64,000 nt of DNA from Leclercia sp. 29361 (GCF_011290365.1 NZ_CP049786.1:1302001-1366000), one strand, 5' to 3'; shown: positions 17,191-28,777, numbered from the stretch's first letter. Numbers and translations: made by a program. The notes: a model not told the origin generated them from the sequence alone.

Positions 17191-17574
17191 TTAGTGAGCA
17201 TTTACCGCAGAGATTAACCAAAATGCGAGCGCGGTCATCATTAGAGAACCCAGCAGATTGACCGCAATGTTCAGCAGCGCCCAGGCCGCGCGGCCATCCT
17301 GCAGCAGAAAGACCACCTCTGCCGAGAACGTTGAGAAGGTCGTTAGCCCGCCGCAGAAGCCGGTGGTGATTAACAGTTTCCATACCGGATCGATGTGGGT
17401 CATCCGGTTAAACCACGCCAGCCCCAGTCCAATGATAAAGGCGCCAATAAGGTTGGCCGTGAGCGTACCGAACGGGATCTGCTGATGCAGAGGGTTAAGC
17501 CGCATGCTCAACAGCCAGCGCGCCACACTTCCTGTGCCCCCGCCGATAAAAACGGCTAAAAGTAGTTGAAACAC
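17191..17574 (-). CDS. crcB: Fluoride ion channel CrcB/FluC
   Basis: A 127-residue four-helix membrane protein of the Fluc family, which exports fluoride as a dual-topology dimer. Characteristic motifs are [24 protein letters not shown] and [17 protein letters not shown]. The GTG at 17574 is preferred over a TTG at 17580: it gives MFQLLLAVF, matching E. coli MLQLLLAVF and its 127 residues, with an AGGT ribosome site. It diverges from ybeM. No fluoride riboswitch was recognised in the 66-base gap. Confidence 0.95.
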   Translation of the reverse strand: MFQLLLAVFIGGGTGSVARWLLSMRLNPLHQQIPFGTLTANLIGAFIIGLGLAWFNRMTHIDPVWKLLITTGFCGGLTTFSTFSAEVVFLLQDGRAAWALLNIAVNLLGSLMMTALAFWLISAVNAH

Positions 17575-17640
17575 GAACAATACCTGCTATTTGATGTGTA
17601 AGAACTCAGAGTGTAACGCCGTTTAAGGCAGGGGGAAAAT

Positions 17641-18429
17641 ATGTACGTTGCGGTTGGACAATTTGCAGTAACGGCAAACTGGCAAAAAAATGCCGAAACC
17701 TGCGTGTCGCTGATGGACCAGGCGGCCGCGAAAGGTGCATCGCTGCTGGTGCTGCCCGAAGCGCTGCTGGCCCGCGATGATAATGATCCCGACCTGTCTG
17801 TGAAATCGGCCCAGCCGCTGGACGGCGGCTTTTTGAAGATGCTGCTGGCAGAGAGTGCCCGTAACGAATTGACCACAGTGCTGACCGTGCATGTCCCCTC
17901 TACCGCGGGCAGGGCGATTAACACCCTGGTCGCCCTGCGTGCCGGACAGATCGTGGCGCAGTATGCCAAGCTGCATCTTTACGATGCGTTCAGCATTCAG
18001 GAATCCAGGCTGGTGGACGCAGGAACGATCGTGCCGCCGCTGATCGAAATCGACGGCGTCCGTCTGGGGTTGATGACCTGCTACGATTTGCGCTTCCCGG
18101 AGATGGCGTTAAATCTGGCCCTGGCAGGGGCAGACGTTTTGATTCTGCCTGCGGCATGGGTCAGAGGGCCACTCAAGGAGCATCACTGGTCAACGCTGCT
18201 GGCGGCCCGGGCGCTGGACACGACCTGCTATGTGGTGGCGGCAGGGGAATGCGGCAACAAGAATATTGGGCAGAGTCGCATTATTGACCCTCTGGGCGTG
18301 ACGATTGCGGCCGCGGCAGAGGGGCCGGCGCTGCTGTTAGCCGAGATGAGCCGGGAGCGCATTACGCTGGCGCGTCAGCAGCTGCCGGTCCTGCGCAACC
18401 GACGCTTCGCCCCTCCGCAATTAGCGTGA
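17641..18429 (+). CDS. ybeM: Nitrilase-family amidase (deaminated glutathione amidase type) YbeM
   Basis: A 262-residue carbon-nitrogen hydrolase with a complete Glu-Lys-Cys triad: Glu40 (LVLPEALL), Lys110 ([11 protein letters not shown]) and Cys147 ([11 protein letters not shown]). It resembles Nit1/NitA enzymes that hydrolyse deaminated glutathione, a metabolite-repair role (family inference). The K-12 copy is, as I recall, a pseudogene, whereas this one is full length. It lies between crcB (divergent) and tatE (same strand, 126 bases downstream). Confidence 0.9.
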   Translation: MYVAVGQFAVTANWQKNAETCVSLMDQAAAKGASLLVLPEALLARDDNDPDLSVKSAQPLDGGFLKMLLAESARNELTTVLTVHVPSTAGRAINTLVALRAGQIVAQYAKLHLYDAFSIQESRLVDAGTIVPPLIEIDGVRLGLMTCYDLRFPEMALNLALAGADVLILPAAWVRGPLKEHHWSTLLAARALDTTCYVVAAGECGNKNIGQSRIIDPLGVTIAAAAEGPALLLAEMSRERITLARQQLPVLRNRRFAPPQLA

Positions 18430-18555
18430 CGTTTTTTAAACAACGCTTGATTCACCTTGTTACAGATTGCTATTGTGTGCGGGCGTCAAATGACCGTTAA
18501 TAACGTCGGGTTTTTAGGGCGCGAAACGCAGCCTGTTTACGTCAAGAAGGTATCT

Positions 18556-18759
18556 ATGGGTGAGATTAGTATTACCAAACTGCTGGTGGTAGCCGCACTG
18601 GTTGTCCTGCTGTTTGGTACCAAGAAATTACGTACGCTGGGCGGAGACCTGGGTGCTGCCATCAAAGGCTTTAAGAAGGCGATGAACGACGATGACGCCA
18701 CGGCGAAGAAAACTGCCGATGCGGAAATCGCGGCCGAGAAACTCTCCCACAAAGAGTAA
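18556..18759 (+). CDS. tatE: Sec-independent translocase subunit TatE
   Basis: A 67-residue TatA-family protein: an N-terminal transmembrane helix ([21 protein letters not shown]), the FGTKKLR hinge, an amphipathic helix ([14 protein letters not shown]) and a short acidic/basic tail. It is a minor component of the Tat system exporting folded proteins, partly replacing TatA. The ATG at 18556 has AAGAAGG and the exact E. coli length; an upstream open frame from 18457 is rejected. It sits next to lipA as in E. coli. Confidence 0.97.
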   Translation: MGEISITKLLVVAALVVLLFGTKKLRTLGGDLGAAIKGFKKAMNDDDATAKKTADAEIAAEKLSHKE

Positions 18760-18786
18760 CGGCCATGCCTTAATGGCTTGCGATAG

Positions 18787-18814
18787 AAAAAAACCGGCTC
18801 AGGCCGGTTTTTTT
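18787..18814. terminator. Bidirectional terminator between tatE and lipA
   Basis: AAACCGGC and GCCGGTTT form an 8-bp perfect stem with a TCAG loop. An A-run precedes and a T-run follows, so it can end transcripts of both converging genes. Confidence 0.9.
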
Positions 18815-18844
18815 ATGGGTGAACTGTAAGTTTTTGTAACGGGC

Positions 18845-19810
18845 TTACTTCACTTCTTCGCCTTTCGCCTGCATATCGGCGTGGTAGGACGAACGCACGA
18901 ACGGGCCGCAGGCGGCATGGGTGAAGCCCATCGCCATTGCTTCTGCTTTCATTTCGTCAAACTCTTCAGGGCTGACGTAACGCTGCACCGGCAGGTGATG
19001 ACGGCTTGGCTGCAGATACTGGCCCAGCGTCAGCATGGTGACGCCATGGCGACGCAGGTCGCGCATCACTTCAACGATCTCTTCGTTGGTTTCACCCAGA
19101 CCGACCATCAGACCCGATTTGGTTGGGATCTCCGGATGCGCTTCTTTAAAACGCTCCAGCAGCTTCAGGGACCAGTTGTAATCGGCACCCGGACGAACCT
19201 GACGGTAGAGGCGCGGTACGTTTTCCAGGTTGTGGTTAAACACGTCTGGCGGGGTGGCGTTGAGGATCTCCAGCGCACGGTCCATACGACCGCGGAAGTC
19301 CGGTACCAGGGTTTCGATTTTGATGTTCGGGCTTTTTTCGCGGATAGCGGTGATGCAGTCGGCGAAGTGCTGGGCACCACCGTCGCGCAGATCGTCGCGG
19401 TCAACGGAGGTGATAACGACGTAACGCAGCGCCATGTCAGCAATCGTCTGACCCAGTTTCTGCGGCTCATTGGCGTCAGGGGCGACGGGACGGCCATGGG
19501 CAACGTCGCAGAACGGGCAGCGGCGGGTACAAATCGCGCCGAGGATCATGAAGGTCGCGGTGCCGTGGTTAAAACATTCAGCAAGGTTCGGGCAGGAGGC
19601 TTCTTCACAAACGGAGTGAAGGCCGTTTTTGCGCATCGCTGCTTTAATTCCCTGAATACGCGAAGAGTCCGCCGGAAGTTTGATCTTCATCCAGGCCGGT
19701 TTTCTTAACAGCGCTTCGCGCTCCGTAGCCACGTTTTTAACCGGGATTAGGGCCATTTTATCGGCATCACGGTATTTAACACCGCGTTCCATCACAATGG
19801 GTTTACTCAT
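18845..19810 (-). CDS. lipA: Lipoyl synthase
   Basis: A 321-residue radical-SAM enzyme that inserts two sulfurs into octanoyl chains on lipoyl domains. The catalytic cluster motif is CTRRCPFC and the sacrificial auxiliary cluster is [12 protein letters not shown]; the C-terminal serine ligand region is VRSSYHA. Length equals E. coli LipA. It works after LipB, encoded 1.5 kb upstream on the same strand. An AT-rich 207-base gap separates it from ybeF and holds its promoter. Confidence 0.98.
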   Translation of the reverse strand: MSKPIVMERGVKYRDADKMALIPVKNVATEREALLRKPAWMKIKLPADSSRIQGIKAAMRKNGLHSVCEEASCPNLAECFNHGTATFMILGAICTRRCPFCDVAHGRPVAPDANEPQKLGQTIADMALRYVVITSVDRDDLRDGGAQHFADCITAIREKSPNIKIETLVPDFRGRMDRALEILNATPPDVFNHNLENVPRLYRQVRPGADYNWSLKLLERFKEAHPEIPTKSGLMVGLGETNEEIVEVMRDLRRHGVTMLTLGQYLQPSRHHLPVQRYVSPEEFDEMKAEAMAMGFTHAACGPFVRSSYHADMQAKGEEVK

Positions 19811-20017
19811 AGCGTGCGTCTTCCAGTTGCGAAAATCGAAGGAAAGCGTTTCAATTCAAGGGAATGTTGTATTTATCAACTATTTTTGAACGAACGACAG
19901 GCAGTATATCATTGATACGGGCGAGAAAGCAGCCTGCCCGGTCGCCAAATTGTAAAATAGTTGTTGTTTAGTGCCTTTTGTGTGGGCCAGCACAGCCTTG
20001 AGGCTAAGGACCCTCTT

Positions 20018-20971
20018 TCAGAAGGCCTTGCGGATGACGTCAATCAGGTTTTCCAGCACCGGATCGCGGAGGCTCAGCTTGTTGTAATACAGCGAGATTT
20101 CAACGCATTCGGCATTGAGCGGGGCGAAGGGGATATGCTCCAGCGGCCAGCAGTGGCGCACCAGGGTAAACAGGCGCTCGGGGATGATACCGATCAGATC
20201 GCTGCTGCCGATCAGGGCGGCAATCGTAAAAAGATTGTAACTGCTGAAGTTCACCAGACGTTCCGGGAAAATATCGTTAATACGTTGTCGCAGGCCATTC
20301 AGGTTTTGTCCTTCCAGCATCAGCAGCGTTTGCTCGTATTGCTGAAGATTTTCCACCGTGGCGGCCTGGCTCAGTGCCGGATGGTTTTTACGGCAGATGA
20401 GCAGCAGTTTGTCTGCAAAAAGGACGTTATGACTCAGGGCGCGGGCATTCAGGGAGTTGCTGTCAACGATAAGATCGGTCTGGAACTGGGCTAACTGCGT
20501 CTCGGCGTCATTAACCGAAATATTGCGCAGCAACAGCTGGGGCGCATGGGTCTTCACGGCCTGATAGATCTGCGGCAGTACCAGTGCGCCGACGGTCGGG
20601 GTAGTACCGATGGTGATGGTGCGCTGCTTATCGTAGCTGCCGGTAAGATCCAGCGCCCCGAGGATCGACTCCAGCCCCTGGCTGATGTATTCGTGCAGAT
20701 GCGTGGCGTAGGCGGTAGGCGTCACGCCCTGGCCTTTGCGGATAAACAGCGGATCGGGAAAAATGGTGCGTAATTTTTGAATGGACTGGCTGATTGCTGA
20801 GGGAGTGAGATTCAGAATTTTCGCAGCATTGACGATCCCTTTGTGAACATACACCGCCTCAAAAATCGTCAATAAGTTGAGATCAATATTACGTAACGTA
20901 CGAAAAATTTGTGGTTTTGCTTCACTGCCTGGATCGCTCAAGCGCTTACCTGGAGAATTATTATTATCCAC
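20018..20971 (-). CDS. ybeF: LysR-type transcriptional regulator YbeF
   Basis: A 317-residue LysR-family protein. The helix-turn-helix (about 28-87) contains LTPSAISQSIQKLR; the substrate-binding domain fills about 110-310. The N-terminus is extended by about 20 residues (NNNSPGKRLSDPGSEAKPQ) as in E. coli YbeF, which lies at the same place between lipA and lipB. Regulon and inducer are unknown. It shares a subtype with the partial LysR gene at the left edge (FEAVYVHKGIVNAAKIL against FECIYQHLSISKAAETL). Confidence 0.93.
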   Translation of the reverse strand: MDNNNSPGKRLSDPGSEAKPQIFRTLRNIDLNLLTIFEAVYVHKGIVNAAKILNLTPSAISQSIQKLRTIFPDPLFIRKGQGVTPTAYATHLHEYISQGLESILGALDLTGSYDKQRTITIGTTPTVGALVLPQIYQAVKTHAPQLLLRNISVNDAETQLAQFQTDLIVDSNSLNARALSHNVLFADKLLLICRKNHPALSQAATVENLQQYEQTLLMLEGQNLNGLRQRINDIFPERLVNFSSYNLFTIAALIGSSDLIGIIPERLFTLVRHCWPLEHIPFAPLNAECVEISLYYNKLSLRDPVLENLIDVIRKAF

Positions 20972-21273
20972 GCTATCCCTCCCTAATTATTCACAATATA
21001 AATAATAGTTGAATTTAAATAATGTGCTTATTGTTGCGGCTAAACTGTTTTTGACAATTAACATTCTTAAGTATAATCATTGAGTTGTCTAATTTTTGCG
21101 CAGGTGTGTTCCACGCCTGTCGGTTAGCCAGGCCGGAGCAGAAAAGAGGTGAATGCTTATAGGCAGGCGCGTTGCGGGTATTTTGAAAATATAGAAACTA
21201 CGGATCGTTGTAAAGCCTAAAAGCTTTGAATTAAGGATGGCTCATCAAATAATGAGCCAAATGGCGGAAGTGA
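20972..21273. other. AT-rich intergenic region between lipB and ybeF
   Basis: About 300 bases without a supported gene. The left part (20990-21090) is AT-rich and should hold the ybeF promoter. GGCTCAT and ATGAGCC at 21239-21258 form a 7-bp hairpin that may end the lipB transcript, though its T-run on the minus strand is weak. Nothing else was recognised. Confidence 0.5.
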
Positions 21274-21915
21274 TTAAGCAGTAATATATTTATGGGGTGG
21301 ATTGTTTAGCAGTGCTAAAAAAGCATTAAGCAAATGAGGACGCGCAATTTCCGGCGTAATGTTCTCTACCCACTGGCGCATTTGCGTCATTTCCATCCCA
21401 GCATAACCACAAGGATTGATGCGCCGGAAAGGCGAAAGATCCATATTGATATTTAATGCGAGACCGTGAAAAGAGCACCCTTTACGAATACGCAGACCGA
21501 GTGAACATATTTTCATTTCGCCCACATAGACGCCGGGCGCATCCGCGCGCGGGTGCGCATCGATATCAAATTCGGCCAGCGTATTGACCACCGTCTGTTC
21601 AAGCAGCGTCACCAGCTCGCGCACGCCGAGTTTTCTGCGCTTCAGGTTGAGCAGGACATACATCACCTGCTGACCCGGCCCGTGGTAGGTGATCTGCCCG
21701 CCACGATCGCTCTGGATAACCGGAATATCACCTGGCATCAGCAGATGCTCTGCTTTCCCGGCCTGACCCTGGGTAAAGACCGGAGGATGCTCTACCAGCC
21801 AGATCTCATCCGGCGTGTTCTCGTCGCGCGTGTCAGTAAAATCATGCATAGCCTGGGAGACAGGTTCATAGGGCTGCAGCCCAAGCTGGCGGACGAGAAT
21901 AGTATCCTGATACAA
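21274..21915 (-). CDS. lipB: Lipoyl(octanoyl) transferase
   Basis: A 213-residue enzyme that transfers octanoate from acyl carrier protein to lipoyl domains. Active-site Cys is in NPCGYAGME and the catalytic Lys in the [16 protein letters not shown] region; [11 protein letters not shown] is the family signature. The start is TTG at 21915, giving [10 protein letters not shown] and the E. coli length, with GGAG 8 bases upstream; longer frames to 21963 lack support. LipB and LipA form the endogenous lipoate pathway. Confidence 0.95.
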   Translation of the reverse strand: MYQDTILVRQLGLQPYEPVSQAMHDFTDTRDENTPDEIWLVEHPPVFTQGQAGKAEHLLMPGDIPVIQSDRGGQITYHGPGQQVMYVLLNLKRRKLGVRELVTLLEQTVVNTLAEFDIDAHPRADAPGVYVGEMKICSLGLRIRKGCSFHGLALNINMDLSPFRRINPCGYAGMEMTQMRQWVENITPEIARPHLLNAFLALLNNPPHKYITA

Positions 21916-22007
21916 AACGAGATCTCCGAACGAAGGAACAAACTGGAGCGGGGAGTATATCACAGAGGGGAAACAGGTTACCCGGCGATGCGGGTAACCG
22001 AAAGGCG

Positions 22008-22271
22008 TTACAGTACCATGCGAACGATATCGATATTACCGAGCTCTTCGTACAGGGTCTCGACTTGTTCAATATGCGTCGCCGTGATGGTGATAGACAC
22101 GGAATGGTAGTTGCCTTTGCTGCTTGGTTTCACCGTCGGAGAGTAGTCCCCTGGCGCATGGCGCTGGACCACTTCAACCACCTGATCAACCAGCTCAGGC
22201 AACGCCTGCCCCATTACTTTGTAAGTAAATGGAGTAGGGAATTCAAGCAGTTCGTTAAGTTTGGTTTTCAT
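22008..22271 (-). CDS. ybeD: YbeD, DUF493 family protein
   Basis: An 87-residue protein equal to E. coli YbeD, of the ACT-like DUF493 family. The fold has been compared to the regulatory domain of 3-phosphoglycerate dehydrogenase; function is unknown. It lies between dacA and lipB and may share a transcript with lipB (92-base gap to its start). The ribosome site GGAGCTCCC-like sequence before the ATG supports the start. Confidence 0.95.
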   Translation of the reverse strand: MKTKLNELLEFPTPFTYKVMGQALPELVDQVVEVVQRHAPGDYSPTVKPSSKGNYHSVSITITATHIEQVETLYEELGNIDIVRMVL

Positions 22272-22290
22272 GGGAGCTCCGGCAGTACGT

Positions 22291-22327
22291 CAAAAAAAGA
22301 ATAACTCCCACGTCGGGTGGGAGTTAT
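22291..22327 (-). terminator. Terminator of dacA
   Basis: ATAACTCCCAC and GTGGGAGTTAT form an 11-bp perfect stem with a GTCGG loop. On the minus strand it is followed by TCTTTTTTTG. It separates dacA from ybeD. Confidence 0.9.
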
Positions 22328-22378
22328 CAGGTTACATAGTATATGGGGATGGAAATCACACTTTCAAGTGTTCAATTC

Positions 22379-23590
22379 TTAACCAAACCAGTGATGGAAC
22401 ATCAGTTTAATGTAATCAATGATTTTGCCGAAGAAATTGCCTTCCGGGATTTCGTCCAGCACCACTAGTGGGCGCTGATCGATGGTTTTGCCATCAAGCT
22501 GGAAGTTGATGGTGCCCACGACCTGGTTTTTCTTCAGCGGAGCGTGCAGCTCGCTGGCGGTCAGGACATAGCTGGCCTTCAGATCTTTCATACGGCCGCG
22601 TGGAATTGTCAGGTAGAGATCTTTATCAACACCCAGGGAGGCGCGGTCGTTATCACCAAACCATACCGGCTCAGAGGCGAACTCTTTGCCCGCTTTCAGT
22701 GGGTTCACGGTTTCGAAGAAGCGGAAGCCCCAGGTGAGCAGTTTTTTGCTCTCGGTTTCACGCCCTTTGAAGGTACGACCACCCATCACCGCAGAGATCA
22801 GACGCATCTGGCCTTCGGTGGCAGAGGCGACCAGGTTGTAACCGGCTTTATCGGTATGCCCGGTTTTGATGCCGTCAACGTTCAGGCTGTTATCCCACAG
22901 CAGGCCGTTGCGGTTGGTCTGGCGGATACCGTTAAAGGTGAACTCTTTCTCTTTGTAGATCGTGTATTCGTTCGGCACGTCACGGATCAGCGCCTGGCCA
23001 ATCAGGGCCATATCGCGCGCCGAGCTGTACTGACCCTCAGCATCCAGGCCGTGTACGGTCTGGAAGTGGCTGTTTTTCAGACCCAGCGCGGAAACGTAGC
23101 TGTTCATCAGACCCACAAAGGCGTCCTGGCTGCCCGCGGCAAAGTCGGCCATTGCCACACAGGCGTCGTTACCGGACTGCAGGTTGATACCACGGATCAG
23201 CTGGGAGACAGGCACCTGCATGCCGGGTTTCAGGAACATCAATGATGAGCCCTTGAACACCGGGTTGCCGGTGGCCCACGCATCGTTGCCGATGGTCACC
23301 AGGTCGGTTTCTTTGAATTTACCTGCTTTCATGGCCTGACCGATGACGTAGCTGGTCATCATTTTGGTCAGACTGGCCGGGTCGCGTCGTGAATCCGCGT
23401 TCTGCTCAGCCAACACTTTGCCGGAGTTGTAATCGATCAGGATGTAGGATTCCGCGTCGATCTGCGGAACGCCCGGGATCATGGTCTTGATATTCAGGTC
23501 ATCGGCGTGAGCAACAGAGAGCGTGGCTGCACAAAGCGCCGTAGTGAGCGCCATGCGCTGCATAAAACGAGCGGAGAAAGTGGTCTTCAT
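22379..23590 (-). CDS. dacA: D-alanyl-D-alanine carboxypeptidase PBP5
   Basis: A 403-residue penicillin-binding protein that trims the terminal D-Ala of peptidoglycan pentapeptides. The signal peptide ends SVAHA|DD near residue 29. The three active-site motifs are SLTK (SxxK), SGN and KTG (DGIKTGHT). The C-terminal amphipathic helix ([14 protein letters not shown]) anchors it to the inner membrane. The ATG at 23590 gives the E. coli length; an in-frame extension to 23662 is rejected. Confidence 0.98.
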   Translation of the reverse strand: MKTTFSARFMQRMALTTALCAATLSVAHADDLNIKTMIPGVPQIDAESYILIDYNSGKVLAEQNADSRRDPASLTKMMTSYVIGQAMKAGKFKETDLVTIGNDAWATGNPVFKGSSLMFLKPGMQVPVSQLIRGINLQSGNDACVAMADFAAGSQDAFVGLMNSYVSALGLKNSHFQTVHGLDAEGQYSSARDMALIGQALIRDVPNEYTIYKEKEFTFNGIRQTNRNGLLWDNSLNVDGIKTGHTDKAGYNLVASATEGQMRLISAVMGGRTFKGRETESKKLLTWGFRFFETVNPLKAGKEFASEPVWFGDNDRASLGVDKDLYLTIPRGRMKDLKASYVLTASELHAPLKKNQVVGTINFQLDGKTIDQRPLVVLDEIPEGNFFGKIIDYIKLMFHHWFG

Positions 23591-23728
23591 GGTTAGAAAA
23601 ACGACATCCGTGATGGAATTAAAAAAGTGCCTTACTATAGCAAATGCTATACAGGCCGGCATCCGACTTTCGGCATGAGAGTGTGAATCAACATGACAAA
23701 TACTGACAATTCGGATACCGCCGATTAA

Positions 23729-24850
23729 TCATTTCGCTACAGCGATAAATGACTGTAACTGCGCTTCATTCTGCAGACGTTGCTGTAAAGCTGCCGCCTG
23801 AGATTTGCTGGCAAAGGGACCCAGCTGAATACGCCATACCGCGCCGTTTTGCTCAACGCGACCTGGTACGCCAAACTGCTGACCGAGGCGCTGCTGATAC
23901 TGCTGGGCACGCGCCTGGTCGCTGACTGCGCCAACCTGAACGACATAGCCACCGGCCTGGGCAGGGGCGGAAACGGGCGCCGTCACCGGAGCCTGAGCCG
24001 GGGCAGAGACAGGTGCCGTCACCGGAGCCGTCTGGTTCACCGGCGCGGTGACAACCGGCTGAGGTGCAGGCGGTTCGCTGCCTTCCAGCACGCCGGAGGC
24101 GAGGGTGGTTGGAGCGCCAAGGAAACCGCTGCTGCTGACCGGCGCGCCCATGCTGTCTTCGCTTTTCAGCGTGTCATTACTGATGGCATGTACGTCACCC
24201 TGCGGTGCAGGTTCGGAAACGGACGACGCGCCACCCATACCGCTGCTCAGGTCGGGACGCGCGGGCAGGGCATAAGTCTGTTTAGCCACGGTGGTACAGG
24301 CCATACCCGGGCCGGAGAGCGAACCGTCCTGAGCGACAATAATTGGGTCGATACGCACTTTGGTGTTGTTAGAGGTATTCAGGCGGTCGGCCGCGGCGCG
24401 CGACAGCGAGATCGCGCGGTCATTGCCGTAAGGACCACGATCGTTGATACGCACTACGATCATCCGGCCATTCGCCAGGTTGGTGATACGCGCATAGCTT
24501 GGGATCGGCAGCGTCGGGTGCGCAGCAGTGAGCTGCATCGGATCGAAAGCTTCGCCGCTGGCGGTCAGGTTGCTTCCCGGCTCGGCGTCATAAATTGCTG
24601 CCAGGCCTGCCTGACTGAATCGGGAAAGGTCCTGAACGATTTTGTAGCTTTTACCGTCGCGTTCGTAATCCTGATTGGCGGTGGCACTCAGCGGTTCGAA
24701 ACGCGGATCGGCTCCGCTGATCTCAACCACCGGACCATTACATACCGCTGGCTGCGGTGGTGCGACGGTCGCTTGCTGCTGACCATCGTCACTTGTACAG
24801 GCTGCCAGTAAACTCACTGCGATGCAGATCCCAGACCACTGCTTACGCAT
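23729..24850 (-). CDS. rlpA: Endolytic septal lipoprotein RlpA
   Basis: A 373-residue outer-membrane lipoprotein. The lipobox is LLAAC with Cys18; the double-psi beta-barrel domain (about 75-165) has the family residues TASGEAFDP and INDRGPYGNDR; a C-terminal SPOR domain (about 297-370) binds denuded septal glycan. In Pseudomonas RlpA is a lytic transglycosylase; activity in E. coli is less certain. A Pro/Ala/Val linker contains two exact 12-residue repeats (APVTAPVSAPAQ). It lies in the dacA-rlpA-mrdB-mrdA-rlmH-rsfS cluster. Confidence 0.96.
   Translation of the reverse strand: MRKQWSGICIAVSLLAACTSDDGQQQATVAPPQPAVCNGPVVEISGADPRFEPLSATANQDYERDGKSYKIVQDLSRFSQAGLAAIYDAEPGSNLTASGEAFDPMQLTAAHPTLPIPSYARITNLANGRMIVVRINDRGPYGNDRAISLSRAAADRLNTSNNTKVRIDPIIVAQDGSLSGPGMACTTVAKQTYALPARPDLSSGMGGASSVSEPAPQGDVHAISNDTLKSEDSMGAPVSSSGFLGAPTTLASGVLEGSEPPAPQPVVTAPVNQTAPVTAPVSAPAQAPVTAPVSAPAQAGGYVVQVGAVSDQARAQQYQQRLGQQFGVPGRVEQNGAVWRIQLGPFASKSQAAALQQRLQNEAQLQSFIAVAK
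23957..24028. repeat. 36-bp tandem duplication inside rlpA
   Basis: Two adjacent 36-bp units each encode APVTAPVSAPAQ in the RlpA linker before the SPOR domain. The DNA copies differ at several synonymous positions, so the duplication is not recent. Confidence 0.7.
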
Positions 24851-24860
24851 TGCGTGCCCC

Positions 24861-25973
24861 TTATACGCTTTTTGACAACATTTTTCTGTGTGTGTGGATC
24901 GACATCACGATCCCGAACCCGGCCATCAGAACGATCAGGGCCGAGCCTCCATAACTCACCAGCGGAAGCGGTACGCCTACCACCGGCAGAATACCGCTCA
25001 CCATACCAATATTTACGAAAACATAAACGAATAAAATCAACATCAAGCCACCGGCCATTACCCGGCCAAAGGTGGTTTGCGCCCGGGCGGCAATCCACAA
25101 TCCGCGCATGATTAACAGCAGGTACAGCGCCAGCAGGATCAGAATCCCGACCAGACCTAACTCTTCCGCCAGAACCGCAAAGATAAAGTCGGTGTGGCGT
25201 TCGGGCAGAAACTCAAGCTGCGACTGAGTACCGTGCAGCCAGCCCTTACCGCGCAGGCCGCCAGAGCCGATTGCAATCTTCGACTGTATAATATGATAGC
25301 CTGCCCCGAGCGGGTCGCTCTCCGGATCGAGCAACATCATCACGCGTTGGCGCTGATAATCGTGCATCAGGAAGAACCACAGAATCGGGATAAAGGCCGC
25401 CAGTAACACCGCCGCAATGCCGATAAGCCGCCAGCTGAGTCCGGAAAGGAACAGTACGAACAGACCGGAAAGCGCAATCAGAATCGAGGTACCGAGGTCC
25501 GGCTGCGCGGCTACCAGCAGCGTCGGCAGGAAGATCAGCACCAGCGCGATAGCGGTGTTTTTCAGCGACGGCGGGCAGACATCACGGTTAATAAAGCGGG
25601 CCACCATCAGCGGAACGGCGATTTTTGCAATCTCAGAGGGCTGAAAACGCACAATACCGAGATCGAGCCAGCGCTGTGCACCTTTCGAGATGGCGCCAAA
25701 GGCATCCACCGCCACCAGTAGAATGATACAGAAGATATAGAGATAGGGCGCCCAGCCTTCGTAGACGCGCGGCGGGATCTGCGCCATTACCACCATCACC
25801 ACCAGACCCATGGTAATCTGGCCGATCTTACGCTCCGTCATGCCGAGATCCTGGCCGCTGGCACTCCAGATGACCATGGCACTGTAGACCAGCAGCGCCA
25901 GCAGGATCAGCAGCATGGCCGGGTCGATGTGGATCTTGTCCCACAGCGATTTTTTATTCGGATTATCCGTCAC
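24861..25973 (-). CDS. mrdB: Rod-shape peptidoglycan glycosyltransferase RodA
   Basis: A 370-residue SEDS-family polytopic membrane protein, same length as E. coli RodA. SEDS signatures include [17 protein letters not shown] and the later [18 protein letters not shown] segment. It polymerises glycan strands for cylinder growth with its partner PBP2, encoded immediately upstream with a 2-base gap. Translational coupling is likely. Confidence 0.97.
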   Translation of the reverse strand: MTDNPNKKSLWDKIHIDPAMLLILLALLVYSAMVIWSASGQDLGMTERKIGQITMGLVVMVVMAQIPPRVYEGWAPYLYIFCIILLVAVDAFGAISKGAQRWLDLGIVRFQPSEIAKIAVPLMVARFINRDVCPPSLKNTAIALVLIFLPTLLVAAQPDLGTSILIALSGLFVLFLSGLSWRLIGIAAVLLAAFIPILWFFLMHDYQRQRVMMLLDPESDPLGAGYHIIQSKIAIGSGGLRGKGWLHGTQSQLEFLPERHTDFIFAVLAEELGLVGILILLALYLLLIMRGLWIAARAQTTFGRVMAGGLMLILFVYVFVNIGMVSGILPVVGVPLPLVSYGGSALIVLMAGFGIVMSIHTHRKMLSKSV

Positions 25974-25975
25974 GA

Positions 25976-27877
25976 TTATTGGTCCTCCGCGCCGGCGGCA
26001 GCCGGGCTTTCACTCGGCAGTTCAGTGTTGTTATCACCCAGCATGATGTGATCAAGGATCTGGCGCATGATAGTACCGACCGCCGGGCCGGCACCGCCGT
26101 TTTCCAGAATAATCGACACCGCCACCTGCGGGTTTTCGTATGGAGCAAACGCAATCATCAGCTTGTGGTCACGCAGACGTTCAGCGATTTTATGCGCGTT
26201 ATAGGTTTCATTCGCTTTCAGACCAAAGACCTGCGCGGTACCGGATTTTGCCGCGATTTTATACGGCGCACCGGCAAAGTATTTGTGTGCTGTACCGTTG
26301 GCACGGTTGGCTACGCCATACATCCCGTCTTTGGCAATTTCCCAGTAACCGGAATGAATATCGCCCACCGGCGGCTCGTGCGGCTGTGACCAGGGGACTT
26401 TTTTGCCGTCTTCGACGGTGCTCATCAGCAGGTGCGGCACTTTCACCACCCCGTCGTTGATCAGGATCATCAGCGCTTTGCTCATCTGAATCGGTGTGGC
26501 GGTCCAGTAGCCCTGGCCGATCCCCACCGGAATGGTGTCGCCCTGATACCACGGCTTTTTAAAGCGTTTCAGCTTCCATTCACGGGTCGGCATATTGCCG
26601 GAGCGCTCTTCTGAGAGGTCGATACCGGTGTAGTGACCATAGCCAAATTTGCCCATCCATTCTGACAGACGGTCGATGCCCATGTCGTAGGCCACCTGGT
26701 AAAAGAAGGTATCCGCCGACTCCTCCAGTGATTTGGTGACGTTCAGATGGCCGTGGCCCCACTTCTTCCAGTCGCGGTAGCGTTTTTCCGAGCCCGGCAA
26801 CTGCCACCAGCCCGGGTCGAAGAGACCGGTGTTGCGGGTGATCACCCCCGCGCTTAACGCAGATACCGCCACATAAGGTTTTACCGTGGACGCCGGGGGA
26901 TAAACACCCTGAGTCGCGCGGTTGATCAGCGGCGTGTTCGGGTCATTAAGCAGGCCGGAATAATCTTTGCTGGAGATACCATCAACGAACAGATTCGGGT
27001 CATAGCTTGGCGTCGAGACCAGGGCCAGAATGCTGCCGCTGCGCGGGTCAGTCACAATGACCGCCGCACGACTGCCTGCCAGCAGGGTTTCGACGTACTG
27101 CTGGAGTTTGAGATCCAGGGTCAGATAGATGTCATGCCCGGCCTGAGGCGGCACCTCTTTCAGCTGGCGGATCACCCGGCCACGGTTGTTGACTTCAACC
27201 TCTTCGTAACCGGTCTGACCGTGGAGCATATCTTCGTAGTAGCGCTCAATCCCCAGCTTGCCGATATCGTGCGTTGCCGCGTAGTTGGCGAGCTTGCCGT
27301 CTTTATCCAGCCTGTCGACATCTTTATCGTTGATTTTCGAGACATAGCCGATGACGTGCGTCAGGGCAGAGCCGTACGGGTAGAAGCGGCGCTTGTAACC
27401 TTTGACTTCTACGCCCGGAAAGCGGTACTGGTTCACGGCGAAACGGGCTACCTGCACCTCGGTGAGGTTGGTTTTTACCGGAATCGACGTGAAGCGATGC
27501 GAGCGGGAGCGCTCTTTTTTGAAGGCGGCAATATCGTCATCATTCAGATCGACCACGCCGCGCAACGCGTCGAGCGTCTGCTGCACGTTATCGACCTTCT
27601 CCGGCATCATTTCAATCTGGTAGATCGTGCGGTTCAGCGCCAGTGGCGTACCGTTGCGATCGTAGATAATGCCGCGGCTTGGGGCGATGGGGACGAGTTT
27701 GATGCGGTTTTCGTTGGAGCGGGTCTGGTAATCGGTAAAACGGACAATTTGCAGATTATAGAGGTTGGCGATCAGCACGCCAGTCAGCAGCAAAATCCCC
27801 AAAAAGGCGACCACCGCCCGGCGCACGAACAGCGCGGACTCAGCCGTATAGTCGCGAAAAGAATTCTGTAGTTTCAT
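25976..27877 (-). CDS. mrdA: Peptidoglycan transpeptidase PBP2
   Basis: A 633-residue class B penicillin-binding protein, the transpeptidase of the elongasome. One N-terminal membrane span (about 20-42) is followed by the pedestal and the transpeptidase domain. Active-site motifs are STVK (SxxK), SAD (ESADTFF) and KSGTAQ. It pairs with RodA downstream. Length equals E. coli PBP2. A 30-base gap separates it from rlmH. Confidence 0.98.
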   Translation of the reverse strand: MKLQNSFRDYTAESALFVRRAVVAFLGILLLTGVLIANLYNLQIVRFTDYQTRSNENRIKLVPIAPSRGIIYDRNGTPLALNRTIYQIEMMPEKVDNVQQTLDALRGVVDLNDDDIAAFKKERSRSHRFTSIPVKTNLTEVQVARFAVNQYRFPGVEVKGYKRRFYPYGSALTHVIGYVSKINDKDVDRLDKDGKLANYAATHDIGKLGIERYYEDMLHGQTGYEEVEVNNRGRVIRQLKEVPPQAGHDIYLTLDLKLQQYVETLLAGSRAAVIVTDPRSGSILALVSTPSYDPNLFVDGISSKDYSGLLNDPNTPLINRATQGVYPPASTVKPYVAVSALSAGVITRNTGLFDPGWWQLPGSEKRYRDWKKWGHGHLNVTKSLEESADTFFYQVAYDMGIDRLSEWMGKFGYGHYTGIDLSEERSGNMPTREWKLKRFKKPWYQGDTIPVGIGQGYWTATPIQMSKALMILINDGVVKVPHLLMSTVEDGKKVPWSQPHEPPVGDIHSGYWEIAKDGMYGVANRANGTAHKYFAGAPYKIAAKSGTAQVFGLKANETYNAHKIAERLRDHKLMIAFAPYENPQVAVSIILENGGAGPAVGTIMRQILDHIMLGDNNTELPSESPAAAGAEDQ

Positions 27878-27907
27878 CCGCTGCTTAATTTATCCAGGAC
27901 GTCATCA

Positions 27908-28375
27908 TTACTCACGGTGATAAGGATGGTTAGTCGTGATGCTCCACGCGCGATAGAGACTTTCAGCAACCAACACCCGAACCAGCGGGTGGGGCAGCGT
28001 CAGCGCGGAGAGAGACCAACTCTGTTCTGCTGCCGCTTTGCAGGCGGGAGATAATCCCTCGGGACCGCCAATTAACAGGCTGACGTCGCGACCGTCCTGC
28101 TTCCAGCGCTCCAGTTCATGCGCCAGCTGCGGTGTATCCCAGGGCTTGCCCGGAATATCGAGCGTGACGATGCGGTTTTTGCCTGCGGCAGCCAGCATCA
28201 GTTCACCCTCTTTGTCGAGAATGCGTTTGATATCTGCGTTTTTGCCGCGTTTGCCGGCGGGGATCTCCACCAGCTCAAACGGCATGTCTTTCGGAAAACG
28301 ACGCAGATATTCAGTAAACCCTGTTTGTACCCAGTCGGGCATTTTTGTGCCGACGGCTACCAGTTGCAGCTTCAC
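27908..28375 (-). CDS. rlmH: 23S rRNA pseudouridine1915 N3-methyltransferase
   Basis: A 155-residue SPOUT-class methyltransferase that modifies pseudouridine 1915 of 23S rRNA on 70S ribosomes. The SAM-binding knot is seen in [11 protein letters not shown] and the C-terminal [20 protein letters not shown]. Same length as E. coli RlmH (YbeA). It follows rsfS by 3 bases, so the two ribosome-linked genes are cotranscribed. Confidence 0.97.
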   Translation of the reverse strand: MKLQLVAVGTKMPDWVQTGFTEYLRRFPKDMPFELVEIPAGKRGKNADIKRILDKEGELMLAAAGKNRIVTLDIPGKPWDTPQLAHELERWKQDGRDVSLLIGGPEGLSPACKAAAEQSWSLSALTLPHPLVRVLVAESLYRAWSITTNHPYHRE

Positions 28376-28378
28376 GCA

Positions 28379-28777
<399 letters not shown>

